NCBI RefSeq assembly: GCF_001039005.1
Contig: NZ_LDWR01000100.1
Location: 1-40,514 of the forward strand
Reading direction: 5' to 3'
Length of the DNA: 40,514 nucleotides
Source of the DNA: Burkholderia cepacia
GTDB taxonomy: Bacteria > Pseudomonadota > Gammaproteobacteria > Burkholderiales > Burkholderiaceae
Shown: piece by piece, positions 31,570 through 39,801 of the stretch
How the letters are laid out: each line of letters starts with the position of its first letter
Numbering within the stretch: the stretch's first letter is position 1
Made by a program: the position numbers and the translations under genes
Notes under the pieces: generated by a model
The model's input: only the letters and a program-made list of their open reading frames with translations
Database searches by the model: none
Told to the model about the DNA's origin: nothing

Positions 31570-32928
31570 TCAGTCCACTTCGTTCAGTGCGTCGGACAGC
31601 GCGTTGATCAGGTTGTCGATCTCGCGCTTCTCGGCGATGAACGGCGGCGCGAGCTGGATCGTGTCGCCGCCGTAGCGCACGTAGAAGCCCTTCGCCCAGC
31701 AACGCATCGCGATCTCGTACGGGCGCCGTGCCGGTTCGCCCGGCAGCGCCGCGATCGTCAGGCCGGCCGCGAGGCCGTAGTTGCGGATGTCCGTGATATG
31801 ACGCTGGCCTTTCAGGCCATGCACGGCCGCCTCGAAATGCGGCGCGAGCTCGCGCACGCGGCCCACCGCGTCCTCCTTCACCAGCAGGTCGAGCGCCGCG
31901 ACGCCGGCCGCGCACGCGACCGGATGCGCCGAATACGTGTAGCCGTGCGGGAACTCGAGCATGTACTCGGGGCCGCCGGCCGCCATGAACGTGTCGTAGA
32001 TCTCCTTGGTCGCGATCACGCCGCCGAGCGGCTGCACGCCGTTCGTCACCTGCTTCGCGAAGTTCATGATGTCCGGCGTCACGCCGAACGCGTCGGCGCC
32101 CGTCATCGCGCCGGCACGGCCGAAGCCCGTGATGACTTCATCGAAGATCAGCAGGATGTCGTGCGCGGTACAGATGTCGCGCAGGCGCTTCAGATAGCCC
32201 TTCGGCGGCACGACCACGCCGGCCGAGCCGGAGAACGGCTCGACGATCACGGCCGCGATGTTCGATGCGTCGTGCAGCGCGATCAGCTCGAGCAGGCGGT
32301 CGGCCAGCTCGGCGCCGTGCTCGGGCATCCCGCGCGAGAACTTGTTTTCGGCGAGCTGCGTGTGCGGCAGGAAATCGGCGTCGAGGCCCTGGCCGAACAG
32401 CTTGCGGTTCGGTCCGATCCCGCCGACCGAAATGCCGCCGAAGTTCACGCCGTGGTAGCCCTTCTCGCGGCCGATCAGGCGCGTTTTCGTGCCCTTGCCC
32501 TTCGCGCGCCAGTAGGCGCGGGCCAGCTTCAGCGACGTATCGGCCGCTTCCGAGCCCGAACCCGTGAAGAACACGTAGTCGAGGCCAGCCGGCGTCAGGT
32601 CCTTGATCTTGTTCGCCAGCTCGAACGACTTCGGATGACCGAACTGGAACGCCGGCGCGTAGTCGAGCTGCGCGACCTGGCGGCTCACGGCTTCGACGAT
32701 TTCCGTGCGGCCGTGACCGAGGCCCGTGCACCAGAGGCCCGACAGGCCGTCGAAGATCTTGCGGCCTTCGCCATCCGTGTAATACGCGCCCTGGCCCGAC
32801 ACGATCATGCGCGGGTCGGCCTTGAACTGGCGGTTGGCCGTGAACGGCATCCAGTGCGCGTCGAGCCATGCGGCGTCGGTGCGGATGGTCGTGTCGTCCT
32901 GCTGCGCGGCGGTGGTGATGTCGGTCAT
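31570..32928 (-). CDS. beta-alanine:pyruvate (omega-amino acid) aminotransferase
   Basis: Encodes 452 residues, a class III PLP aminotransferase. The PLP-binding Lys292 is in FAKQVTNG, the ring-nitrogen Asp263 in IFDEVITGFGR, and GSGSEAADTSLKLAR (123-137) is the phosphate cup. HWMPFTANRQFKADPR near the N-terminus is a signature of the beta-alanine:pyruvate/omega-amino acid group, which yields malonate semialdehyde and alanine. It is co-directional with the mmsA gene, giving a two-step route from beta-alanine to acetyl-CoA. The start is ATG at 32928; the strong AAGGAGG lies 20 bases away, with a small hairpin between them (see finding). A LysR gene is divergent. Confidence 0.95.
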   Translation of the reverse strand: MTDITTAAQQDDTTIRTDAAWLDAHWMPFTANRQFKADPRMIVSGQGAYYTDGEGRKIFDGLSGLWCTGLGHGRTEIVEAVSRQVAQLDYAPAFQFGHPKSFELANKIKDLTPAGLDYVFFTGSGSEAADTSLKLARAYWRAKGKGTKTRLIGREKGYHGVNFGGISVGGIGPNRKLFGQGLDADFLPHTQLAENKFSRGMPEHGAELADRLLELIALHDASNIAAVIVEPFSGSAGVVVPPKGYLKRLRDICTAHDILLIFDEVITGFGRAGAMTGADAFGVTPDIMNFAKQVTNGVQPLGGVIATKEIYDTFMAAGGPEYMLEFPHGYTYSAHPVACAAGVAALDLLVKEDAVGRVRELAPHFEAAVHGLKGQRHITDIRNYGLAAGLTIAALPGEPARRPYEIAMRCWAKGFYVRYGGDTIQLAPPFIAEKREIDNLINALSDALNEVD

Positions 32929-32955
32929 GTCGGTCGGCGCGGCGCGCCCCTCCTT
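32929..32955 (-). promoter_or_regulatory. ribosome-binding site separated from start by a small hairpin
   Basis: On the minus strand AAGGAGG (32955-32949) is followed by GGCGC-GCC-GCGCC (32948-32936), a 5-base-pair stem with a 3-base loop, then 7 bases, then the ATG. Folding would bring the site to a normal 7-base distance from the start. Confidence 0.4.
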
Positions 32956-33001
32956 CTTGTGATGATGTTGCGCATTGTCGGGAGGCCAATTAGTCTCTTC
33001 A

Positions 33002-33013
33002 ATATCGCAATAT
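33002..33013. promoter_or_regulatory. AT-rich dyad between LysR and aminotransferase genes
   Basis: ATAT-CGCA-ATAT lies 21 bases before the LysR ATG at 33034. The 105-base divergent region also carries TTGCGCA at two places in opposite surroundings (GTTGCGCAT near 32968, TTGCGCAAC near 33024). These are plausible parts of a LysR binding region. Confidence 0.4.
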
Positions 33014-33033
33014 CAATGTTCACTTGCGCAACT

Positions 33034-33984
33034 ATGCAATCAAAGCAACCGAAGAGCCGCGCGCTGCTCGGGCAGCTCAGCGACATGGATCTCCGCCTGC
33101 TGCGGGTCTTCAAGGGCGTCGTGCAATGCGGCGGGATGGCGGCGGCCGAACTGGAACTGAATATCGGCATCTCGACGATCAGCCGGCACGTGAAGGATCT
33201 GGAGACGCGCCTCGGCCTCGTGCTGTGCCGGCGCGGCCGCGCGGGCTTCACGCTGACGCCCGAGGGGCAGACGGTGTACGAGGAGACGTTGCGGCTGCTC
33301 GCGTCGATGGAGGCATTTCGCAGCAGGATCGACGGCATTCACGACCGGATGGGCGGAGAACTGCACATCGCGGTATTCGACAAGACGGCCACCAACGCGA
33401 ACGCGCGCCTCGGCGACGCGATCCGCCAGTTCGCCGACGAGGCGCCGGACGTCGCGCTGAACCTGCACGTCGCGTCGATCAACGAGGTCGAGCGCGGGAT
33501 CATCGACGGCAGCTATCAGGTCGGGATCATTCCCGCGCACCGCAATTCGGGCAGCCTCGTGTATTCGGAGCTGTTCGACGAACGGATGCTGCTGTACTGC
33601 GGCCGCCAGCATCCGCTCTACGACGCGCCGCACGGCAAGCTCACGTGGACTACGATCCGCAACCACGCGTTCGCGGGCCTAGGCTTCCATTCGCCGAACA
33701 TGGAACTGAGCCATCGCGCGAAGCTCACGCGCAGCGCGACCGCGTCGGACCAGGAGTCGATCGCGACGCTGATCCTGTCCGGCCGTTATCTCGGCTTCCT
33801 GCCCGACCATTACGCGGAAAGTTTTGAAACCAAGGGGCTGATGCAGCCGATCGCGCCGCACCGGTTCAATTACCGGTGCCGGTTCGTGAGCCTGCTGCGC
33901 CGTTCGCCGCGGCCGTCGCGAGCCGCGTTGCTGTTCCAGTCGTGCCTGGAAGCCGCGCATGCGGCGGCCCGGCCGGCGGCGTAG
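33034..33984 (+). CDS. LysR-family regulator of the beta-alanine operon (inferred)
   Basis: Encodes 316 residues. The winged helix lies at about 16-75 (SDMDLRLLRVFKGVVQCGGMAAAELELNIGISTISRHVKDLETRLGL), longer at the N-terminus than usual, and the effector domain at about 108-305. The start taken is ATG at 33034 (MQSKQ); an in-frame ATG at 33016 would add six residues. It is divergent from the aminotransferase and mmsA genes and shares a 105-base control region with them, so regulation of beta-alanine use is the natural inference. Confidence 0.9.
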   Translation: MQSKQPKSRALLGQLSDMDLRLLRVFKGVVQCGGMAAAELELNIGISTISRHVKDLETRLGLVLCRRGRAGFTLTPEGQTVYEETLRLLASMEAFRSRIDGIHDRMGGELHIAVFDKTATNANARLGDAIRQFADEAPDVALNLHVASINEVERGIIDGSYQVGIIPAHRNSGSLVYSELFDERMLLYCGRQHPLYDAPHGKLTWTTIRNHAFAGLGFHSPNMELSHRAKLTRSATASDQESIATLILSGRYLGFLPDHYAESFETKGLMQPIAPHRFNYRCRFVSLLRRSPRPSRAALLFQSCLEAAHAAARPAA

Positions 33985-34137
33985 GCGGCGCACGCGGGGA
34001 ATCCGGTTCACGTCGGTACGCCGTGCAGATCGCGCAGGCAGGACGCTCGGCATGACGATTGGCGCCATGCGCGCGCACGCCGGCATCGAATATGGGACGG
34101 ACGGGCGCAGCCGCGCCTTCATCTCCGCCCTGCTACG

Positions 34138-35394
34138 TCACGCGCGTTCGCCCTGGTCGGCCGCGCCGCCTGTGCGCAGCCTGGCCCGGCTGCGCTTCAC
34201 GAAATGCGTCGCGACGAGCGCGGCCGCAAAGCCGGACGCCGCGCCGACGCCGAGCGCCCAGCGCGGGCCCAGATGGTTCGCGACCCAGCCCGCCACCGGC
34301 GCGCCGATCGGCGTGCCGCCGAGCGCGACCGCGAGGCGCAGTGCCATCACGCGGCCGCGCATCGCCGGCTCGGTGGATAGCTGCATCAGGCTGTTGGTCG
34401 AGTTCATGAAGGTGATCGCGGCGATCCCGGTCAGCACGAGCGCGGCGGCGAACAGCCAGTAGCTCGGTGCCAGCGCGGCAAGCGTGCAGCCGAGCCCGAA
34501 CAGCGCCGCGCCGAACCACAGATGCCGGAACCGCGGCTGTTCGCGGCGGGCCGCGAGCAGCGCGCCCGTCACGGTGCCGACCGCCATCATCGACGACAGG
34601 ACGCCGAAGCCGCGCGCATCGACGTGGAACACGCTGGCCGCCATCGTCGAAATGAACAACTGGAAATTGAGCCCGAACGTGCCGATCAGGAACAGCATCA
34701 CGAGGATCGCCTTCAGGTCGTCGCGCCGCCACACATACCGGAACCCGTCGAGCAGCCCGCTGCGCGAGCGGCCCGCCCGCACGTTCGCGCGCAGTTCGTC
34801 CTCCCGAAGCAGCGACAACGACGCCAGCACCGCGAAGAAACTGAGCCCGTTGGCGAGGAACGCCCAGCCGGTGCCGATCGACGCGATCAGGAACCCGGCC
34901 GCCGCCGGGCCGATCATCCGCGCCGCGTTGAACGACGTCGAATTGAGCGCGACCGCGTTCGCCAGCTCGCGGTCGCCGACCAGTTCCGCGACGAAGGTCT
35001 GCCGCACGGGCGCGTCGAACGCCGCTGCGCAGCCGAACAGGAACGCGAAGATGTACACATGCTCGAGCCGCACGACACCGGTGACCGTCAGCGCGCCGAG
35101 CACCAGCGCCAGCACGCCCATCAGCCCCTGCGTCACCATCAGCAGCTTGCGCTGGTCGAAGCGGTCGGCCGCATAGCCGGTCCACGGCAACAGCAGCAGC
35201 TGCGGCCCGAACTGCAGCGCCATCACCGTGCCGACCGCCGATGCGTCGTGATGCGTGAGCTGCGTGAGCACGAGCCAGTCCTGCGCGGTGCGCTGGATCC
35301 ACGTGCCGATGTTCGACACCAGCGCGCCGATCGCCCACACGCGGTAGTTGAAACTCCGAAGCGAACGGAACACGCCTGCCGCCGGCACGCTCAT
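34138..35394 (-). CDS. MFS exporter, EntS-like (MFS_3) family
   Basis: Encodes 418 residues with about 12 helices. The opening SFNYRVWAIGALVSNIGTWIQRTAQDWLVL and DRFDQRKLLMVTQ (loop 2-3 motif) are typical of the MFS_3 group (PF05977), which includes EntS and macrolide or siderophore exporters. The start ATG at 35394 overlaps the stop of the upstream small gene (ATGA), so the two are translationally coupled, and the marR gene comes before them. Together they look like a drug or toxin efflux operon under MarR control. The substrate is unknown. The 153 bases to the convergent LysR gene hold nothing I can name. Confidence 0.92.
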   Translation of the reverse strand: MSVPAAGVFRSLRSFNYRVWAIGALVSNIGTWIQRTAQDWLVLTQLTHHDASAVGTVMALQFGPQLLLLPWTGYAADRFDQRKLLMVTQGLMGVLALVLGALTVTGVVRLEHVYIFAFLFGCAAAFDAPVRQTFVAELVGDRELANAVALNSTSFNAARMIGPAAAGFLIASIGTGWAFLANGLSFFAVLASLSLLREDELRANVRAGRSRSGLLDGFRYVWRRDDLKAILVMLFLIGTFGLNFQLFISTMAASVFHVDARGFGVLSSMMAVGTVTGALLAARREQPRFRHLWFGAALFGLGCTLAALAPSYWLFAAALVLTGIAAITFMNSTNSLMQLSTEPAMRGRVMALRLAVALGGTPIGAPVAGWVANHLGPRWALGVGAASGFAAALVATHFVKRSRARLRTGGAADQGERA

Positions 35395-35726
35395 GACCGC
35401 TCCCGTTCCGGATCGTTGCCGCCGTGCAGCGCGCCGAAGTGCCGTGCCAGGAACAGGCCGAGCGCAAGAATGCCCAGGCCGAGCGCGGCCGCGTCGGCCG
35501 TCGCGTTCAGGTCGAACTCGCCGACCCGGCGGACCAGCGCATAGCCGATCGCGAGATTGACCATGCCCCACACGACATTGACGGTGGACGACGACAGCCC
35601 GCGGCCCGGCGGATTCGCGAACGGCGTCTGGAACGGCTCGCCGCGCAGCCCGCTGACGAGATGCGGCACGGCGTTCGCGAGGAACGCGCCGCCGAAAAAG
35701 TACGACACGAAATGCAGCAAGTTCAT
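35391..35726 (-). CDS. small multi-pass membrane protein in a marR-MFS operon
   Basis: Encodes 111 residues with about three or four hydrophobic segments: LLHFVSYFFGGAFLANAVPHLVSGL, VNVVWGMVNLAIGYALV and AALGLGILALGLFLARHFG. PFQTPFANPPGRGLSS is a short polar loop that looks conserved. I do not know its function. It sits between marR (36-base gap, GGGAGG ribosome-binding site) and the MFS exporter (4-base ATGA overlap), so it is made in step with the exporter and may be an accessory subunit. Confidence 0.78.
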   Translation of the reverse strand: MNLLHFVSYFFGGAFLANAVPHLVSGLRGEPFQTPFANPPGRGLSSSTVNVVWGMVNLAIGYALVRRVGEFDLNATADAAALGLGILALGLFLARHFGALHGGNDPERERS

Positions 35727-35762
35727 GTTCTGGCTTTCCTCCCGCCGGGCGGGTCGATGGGG

Positions 35763-36233
35763 TTACGGGCGCGCCGCTTCCTGGAATTCCGCGAGCCGCT
35801 GCAGCAGCTTCACCGCCGACGCGAGTTCGGCCTGTTCCCGCGCCGACAACTGCGCGTGCAGCGCGCGGAACAGCCAGTCGTCCTTGGCCGCGCGGTTGGC
35901 CTGCAGCACCTTGCGGAAACCGGGCGTGAGCGCGATCAGCGTCTGCCGGCCGTCGGTCGGATCGGCCGCGCCGCTGACGGCGCCCATCGTTTCCAGCGCC
36001 GCCACCGTCACGCGCATCGACTGCGGGCGCACGCTTTCTGCGCGGGCAAGCGCAGACACGGTCGCGGGACCGTCGCGGTCGAGCCGCAGCAACACCGATC
36101 TCTGGGAAGACGTGAGGTCGTTCGGGTGGGTCTGCTCCCGCATCCGCCGCATCAGCTTGCCGACCGAGATGCGGAGTTCGCCGGCGAGACCGGCCAGAGG
36201 GAGCGTTTCGGGGGACGAGGATGGCGTGTTCAT
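35763..36233 (-). CDS. MarR-family transcriptional repressor
   Basis: Encodes 156 residues from ATG at 36233. Dimerisation helices flank a winged helix (about 38-110): LTSSQRSVLLRLDRDGPATVSALARAESVRPQSMRVTVAALETMG, with the wing DPTDGRQTLIALT (91-103) carrying the usual Asp-Arg pair. MarR proteins repress efflux or stress genes until a phenolic or toxic ligand binds. An upstream in-frame ATG at 36251 lies inside the palindromic operator, so I prefer the inner start, though no strong ribosome-binding site precedes either. It heads an operon with the small membrane protein and the MFS exporter. Confidence 0.92.
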   Translation of the reverse strand: MNTPSSSPETLPLAGLAGELRISVGKLMRRMREQTHPNDLTSSQRSVLLRLDRDGPATVSALARAESVRPQSMRVTVAALETMGAVSGAADPTDGRQTLIALTPGFRKVLQANRAAKDDWLFRALHAQLSAREQAELASAVKLLQRLAEFQEAARP

Positions 36234-36249
36234 GACGCGATGATAGTCC

Positions 36250-36283
36250 ATATACAGAAAAACTGTACAGTTTTACTGTATAT
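36250..36283. promoter_or_regulatory. double palindromic operator upstream of marR
   Basis: A 34-base near-perfect palindrome. It consists of two 15-base dyads of the form TACAG-N5-CTGTA: 36253-36267 (spacer AAAAA) and 36266-36280 (spacer TTTTA), sharing two bases. The outer ATATACAG and CTGTATAT also pair. It lies between marR and the divergent cupin gene and overlaps the likely marR promoter, so it is the probable MarR binding site and a means of autoregulation. Confidence 0.75.
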
Positions 36284-36410
36284 CTCGACGCGCAGCCAAC
36301 GCGTGTCCGCAGCGGCCCGAGAATCGGAGACGAACGCGAAACGTCGCGTTCGGCCGCGCGATCCGGCTCTGCGATAATGCGGGCTCCCCATTTCCGCACT
36401 ACCGCCCGCC

Positions 36411-36902
36411 ATGACGCAGCCTTCCGCCCCGCTCGCCACCGACCTGCCGCCGATCTCGTGCCTGCCCGGCGACGCGCTGCCATGGCTACCGATGAGCGCC
36501 GACCTGCCGGGACTGGCGATCAAGTACCTGCATATCAACGCGGCCGAGGACACGCTGACCGCGCTGCTGAAGATGCCGGCCGGCGGCACGCTGCCGCGCC
36601 ACCGTCATGACGGCGAGGTGTTCGTCCATACGCTGCAGGGCGCGTGGCGCTACCGCGAATACGACTGGGTCGCGCACGCCGGCTCGACGGTGCTCGAACC
36701 GGCCGGCTCGGTGCATACGCCGGAAACGCTCGGTGCGCCTGGTGAGGACGTGATCACGCTGAACGTGATGCGCGGCGATCTCGTGCTGCTCGACGACGAC
36801 GGCCGCGAAACCGCGCGCGAGAATTGCCGTGTCGCGCTGCTGCGCCAGCGCAAGCATGCGCGCACGGCGCCGGACGACGCCGTGGCGTTCGTGACGCGCT
36901 GA
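36411..36902 (+). CDS. cupin-domain protein (ChrR/dioxygenase-like)
   Basis: Encodes 163 residues, one cupin barrel. The metal ligands are recognisable as His64, His66 and Glu69 (PRHRHDGEVFVHTLQG) and His102 (AGSVHTPET). This pattern, with LPWLPMSADLPGLAIKYLHIN at the start, resembles the anti-sigma ChrR-type cupin and 2,4'-dihydroxyacetophenone dioxygenase-like proteins. The substrate is unknown. The start is ATG at 36411. It is divergent from the marR operon and shares the palindromic operator region, about 130 bases away, so MarR may also control it. Confidence 0.85.
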   Translation: MTQPSAPLATDLPPISCLPGDALPWLPMSADLPGLAIKYLHINAAEDTLTALLKMPAGGTLPRHRHDGEVFVHTLQGAWRYREYDWVAHAGSTVLEPAGSVHTPETLGAPGEDVITLNVMRGDLVLLDDDGRETARENCRVALLRQRKHARTAPDDAVAFVTR

Positions 36903-36985
36903 CGTCAGGCGGAGTCGGATCCGGCGATCGGAGCATGCACACCCGGCGTCGAAATACCGGGGCCGCGCCGTATCGCCGAACGGGC

Positions 36986-37819
36986 TTAGACAGCGGACCG
37001 CCGGATCAACTGGCGCAGCGACAGCGCGTGCAGCAGGATCGAGGTCGGCACCACGAACGCCGGGGTCAACACATCCGGATAAACGCCGGCGCCGATGCTC
37101 GGCACATTCGGAACGATCAGCTGGAACCGTCCGGGCGACGTGATCATGCCCAACGTGATCGCGATGGCGAAATCCGCGAGGCCGAAGAGGTTCCACATGA
37201 TCGCCGCTTTCCGACCCTCGGCCGTGCCGGTCGCGACGGCGATGGCCGCCGGCACGGCGAACACGCCGGTCAGCACGTCGCCGATTCCGGCCGGCAACGC
37301 AAACACGCCCGGCATCCCGCCATGCAGCCACGCGGCGAGCGCCCAACCGCCGAATACGCGGTAAAGCTGAAGCGCGACGAGCCATGTCGCCGGCATCGCA
37401 TCGAGCACCTGCCCGACCCGCCGCGACAACAGCAACAGTGGCGCGCCGATCAGCACCGGCAGAACGATCGCCAACGGCAGCAAAGGCGGCGCGTCCGGCG
37501 AGCCCGCGCGGAACGTGCCGTCGATGGCCGCGCTCCACGCGACAGCGAACCAAAGCGTGTACGGAATCATGACCGCAAGCCAGGTCGTGCTGCGCTGGCC
37601 CGGCGTCAGGCCGGTGCGTTCGAGGCCGAGCCATAACCCGATCGCAACAATCGCATGGACCGTCAGTTGGTGCGCGGTAGCCGGAACGCCGCTCGCCGGG
37701 ATGGCCGGCTGCCAGTAGATCAGGCCGAGCCACACGACCGTCAGCGGTACGATCCAGAGCAGGCCGCGCCAGGCAGCGCGCGACGGAACGATACCGGCAG
37801 GAAAAGGAGCGGTTGTCAT
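36986..37819 (-). CDS. multi-pass membrane protein of unknown function
   Basis: Encodes 277 residues with about seven or eight hydrophobic segments (for example 19-37, 48-66, 79-97, 110-130, 145-165, 177-195, 207-225 and 248-268). GVFALPAGIGDVLTGVFAVPAAIAVA and WNLFGLADFAIAITLGMITSPGRFQ look like conserved blocks. I do not recognise a named family. The ATG at 37819 shares one base with the stop of the methyltransferase gene (TGATG), so the two are translationally coupled. Confidence 0.8.
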   Translation of the reverse strand: MTTAPFPAGIVPSRAAWRGLLWIVPLTVVWLGLIYWQPAIPASGVPATAHQLTVHAIVAIGLWLGLERTGLTPGQRSTTWLAVMIPYTLWFAVAWSAAIDGTFRAGSPDAPPLLPLAIVLPVLIGAPLLLLSRRVGQVLDAMPATWLVALQLYRVFGGWALAAWLHGGMPGVFALPAGIGDVLTGVFAVPAAIAVATGTAEGRKAAIMWNLFGLADFAIAITLGMITSPGRFQLIVPNVPSIGAGVYPDVLTPAFVVPTSILLHALSLRQLIRRSAV

Positions 37820-38670
37820 CAGCGGGCCTCCATGCGGCTCGGGGTATGCGTTGCGTCGGCCTCGAACACCGCGGTGAGAATGCCGACCCGGCCTTCGACG
37901 AGATTGCGTCCCAGGTTCGCGAACAGTTGCGCGAAGTCCGGCCCCAGCACGATCCCGAGATTCGGCGACGGCGGCGGCCCGGACGCGCGTCGTCGGGCGA
38001 TCCACGCTTTGGCGGCCTCCGTGTCGTCTTGCCATGTCAGCGTGCGGAAACCGGCTGCCTCGATGGCCTCGCGTGTTGCATCGGCCGTCATCAGGAAGCT
38101 CGTGGCCGGGGTTCGCGCCCACGGAACGGGATAGTGCAGTTCGTTGCCGTTGGCGACGACGTCGTACGTCGCGAATTTGCCATCGGGCTTCAGCACGCGC
38201 CGGATCTCCCGGTAAAGCCGTGCGCGATCGGCGATGTTCATCGCCACATGCTGCAGCAACACGACATCGAAACGGCCGTCGTCGAACGGAAGGTCCAGCG
38301 CGCTGGCGGTACGAAACGACACTTGCCCGCTCTGCCCGGTGCGCTGCGCGAGATACCGTGCGGCATCCACGAACGGCTCGCTGAGGTCGATGCCCGTCAC
38401 CCGGCAGCCACGGGTTGCAGCCAGCACGCGAGCCGGCCCGCCGATGCCCGAACCGACGTCCAGCACCGCCGTGTCGGCAGTGATCCCGACCAGTTCGGCA
38501 AGCTCGTCGGTAGCAGCCAGCCCGCGCGTGTGAAACTGGTCGAGCGCGTCCAGTTGCCGCGGTGTGAACAGTTGATTCTCCGGTCCAAGCGCCGTGAGTG
38601 CGGCTTTCAGCCGCTCGGTCAGGCCGGTCGCGCGATAGTGCTCGCGCACGCCATCCAGTGCATCGTTCAT
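37819..38670 (-). CDS. SAM-dependent methyltransferase (UbiE/Coq5-like group)
   Basis: Encodes 283 residues. Motif I is VLDVGSGIGGPARVLA (about 68-83), followed by VTGIDLSEPFVDAARYL and the motif IV region FDVVLLQHVAMNIADRARLYREIRRVLKPDGKF, giving a Methyltransf_11/UbiE-type enzyme. Coq5 itself acts on quinone precursors, but no quinone gene is near, so the substrate is open. The start is ATG at 38670 with GGAGG 8 bases upstream; a longer frame to 38787 runs into the intergenic operator. The stop overlaps the next gene by one base. It is divergent from a LysR gene, its likely regulator. Confidence 0.9.
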   Translation of the reverse strand: MNDALDGVREHYRATGLTERLKAALTALGPENQLFTPRQLDALDQFHTRGLAATDELAELVGITADTAVLDVGSGIGGPARVLAATRGCRVTGIDLSEPFVDAARYLAQRTGQSGQVSFRTASALDLPFDDGRFDVVLLQHVAMNIADRARLYREIRRVLKPDGKFATYDVVANGNELHYPVPWARTPATSFLMTADATREAIEAAGFRTLTWQDDTEAAKAWIARRRASGPPPSPNLGIVLGPDFAQLFANLGRNLVEGRVGILTAVFEADATHTPSRMEAR

Positions 38671-38781
38671 GGTGAGTTCCTCCATGGTTTCGAGCAGATC
38701 GTTTCGGGCTTGCGTACCGAGATCGGCGCGATGCCTCGTCTGCATGTGCAGGTGTACCATGGCCGCTGGCGAGCGACTATT

Positions 38782-38797
38782 CATCACAATGTTGATG
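38782..38797. promoter_or_regulatory. LysR-type palindrome between methyltransferase and LysR genes
   Basis: CATCA (38782-38786) and TGATG (38793-38797) are inverted copies with a 6-base spacer. The core ATCA-N6-TGAT has the size of a LysR recognition site. It lies 4 bases before the LysR start codon, so bound regulator would block its own expression, while the methyltransferase unit starts 112 bases the other way. Confidence 0.55.
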
Positions 38798-38801
38798 GGC
38801 C

Positions 38802-39773
38802 ATGAAGCAGAACTTCACAGTCAGGCAAGGCGCGCTCGACGGCGTGGAAGCGTTCCTCAGCGTTGCCCGGCATCGCAGTTTTCGCCGCGCGGCCGCCGAA
38901 CTCGGCGTGACGCCGTCGGCCGTCAGTCAGGCCGTGCGTGTGCTTGAAGAACGCATTGGCGCCGCACTCTTCATCCGCACCACGCGCAGCGTCGGCCTGA
39001 CCGAAGCCGGCGAACGGTTTCTGTCGCGTGCCAAGCCGGCGTTCGAAGAGCTCGTCGCCGCCGGCGAGGTCGCACGCGATCTCGGCCAGCGGCCCACCGG
39101 ACTGTTGAGACTTTCGGTGCCGCGCGCGGTGGTGCCGATCCTGCTGGAACCGCTGATTGCCTCCTTCTGCCGCGCGTATCCCGAGATCGAAGTCGAGATT
39201 GCCGCGAACGAAGCGCTGGTCGATCTCGCGGCGGAAGGGTTCGACGCCGGCATCCGCCTGGGCCAGTTCGTCGACGCCGACATGGTCGCGGTGCCTTTGA
39301 CGCCCCCGTTCCGTCTCGCCATCGTCGGCAGTCCGACCTACTTCGCAGGCCGCGGCCGTCCCGAACGCGTGGACGATCTGCGCGAACATGCATGCTTACG
39401 ATGGCGGAGATCCAGCGGTGCGATCGCGCCGTGGTCATTCAACGACAACGATCGCGAGATCGAGGTCGCCGTATCGGGCCCGTTTATCGCACATGATTTT
39501 CCTACCCTGCTGGGTGCGGCAGTCGAAGGTCTGGGCCTGGCGCAGCTACCTGAGCCGATGGTCTCGGAAGCGCTGAAAGCGGGAACCCTGGTGCACGTGC
39601 TGGAGCCGTTTGCGCCGGTGAGGCCGGGCGTGTTTCTCTACTATCCGGGCCGCCGGCAGATCATGCCGAAGCTGCGCGCGTTCATCGATCACGTAAAGAA
39701 CCACCCGCCAGGTCCCGGCAAAGTCGTGGCGCATCTTGCACCGGGGCGCGCAGGACCGAGGAAAAACGGATGA
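38802..39773 (+). CDS. LysR-family transcriptional regulator
   Basis: Encodes 323 residues. The winged helix is at about 13-70 (GVEAFLSVARHRSFRRAAAELGVTPSAVSQAVRVLEERIGAALFIRTTRSVGLTEAG) and the effector domain at about 97-300, with LAAEGFDAGIRLGQ and GPFIAHDFPTLLGAAVEGLGLAQLPE, the second of which is typical of the subgroup that responds to small organic compounds. The start is ATG at 38802. It is divergent from the methyltransferase and membrane-protein genes. Confidence 0.93.
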   Translation: MKQNFTVRQGALDGVEAFLSVARHRSFRRAAAELGVTPSAVSQAVRVLEERIGAALFIRTTRSVGLTEAGERFLSRAKPAFEELVAAGEVARDLGQRPTGLLRLSVPRAVVPILLEPLIASFCRAYPEIEVEIAANEALVDLAAEGFDAGIRLGQFVDADMVAVPLTPPFRLAIVGSPTYFAGRGRPERVDDLREHACLRWRRSSGAIAPWSFNDNDREIEVAVSGPFIAHDFPTLLGAAVEGLGLAQLPEPMVSEALKAGTLVHVLEPFAPVRPGVFLYYPGRRQIMPKLRAFIDHVKNHPPGPGKVVAHLAPGRAGPRKNG

Positions 39774-39801
39774 TGTTTTCTTGAATGATTGCTATGCGCG
39801 A

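Noticed and set aside
31546..33033. Upstream extension of the LysR gene at 33034
   Set aside because: It is antisense to the aminotransferase gene and shows only shadow composition; the LysR fold begins near the ATG at 33034.
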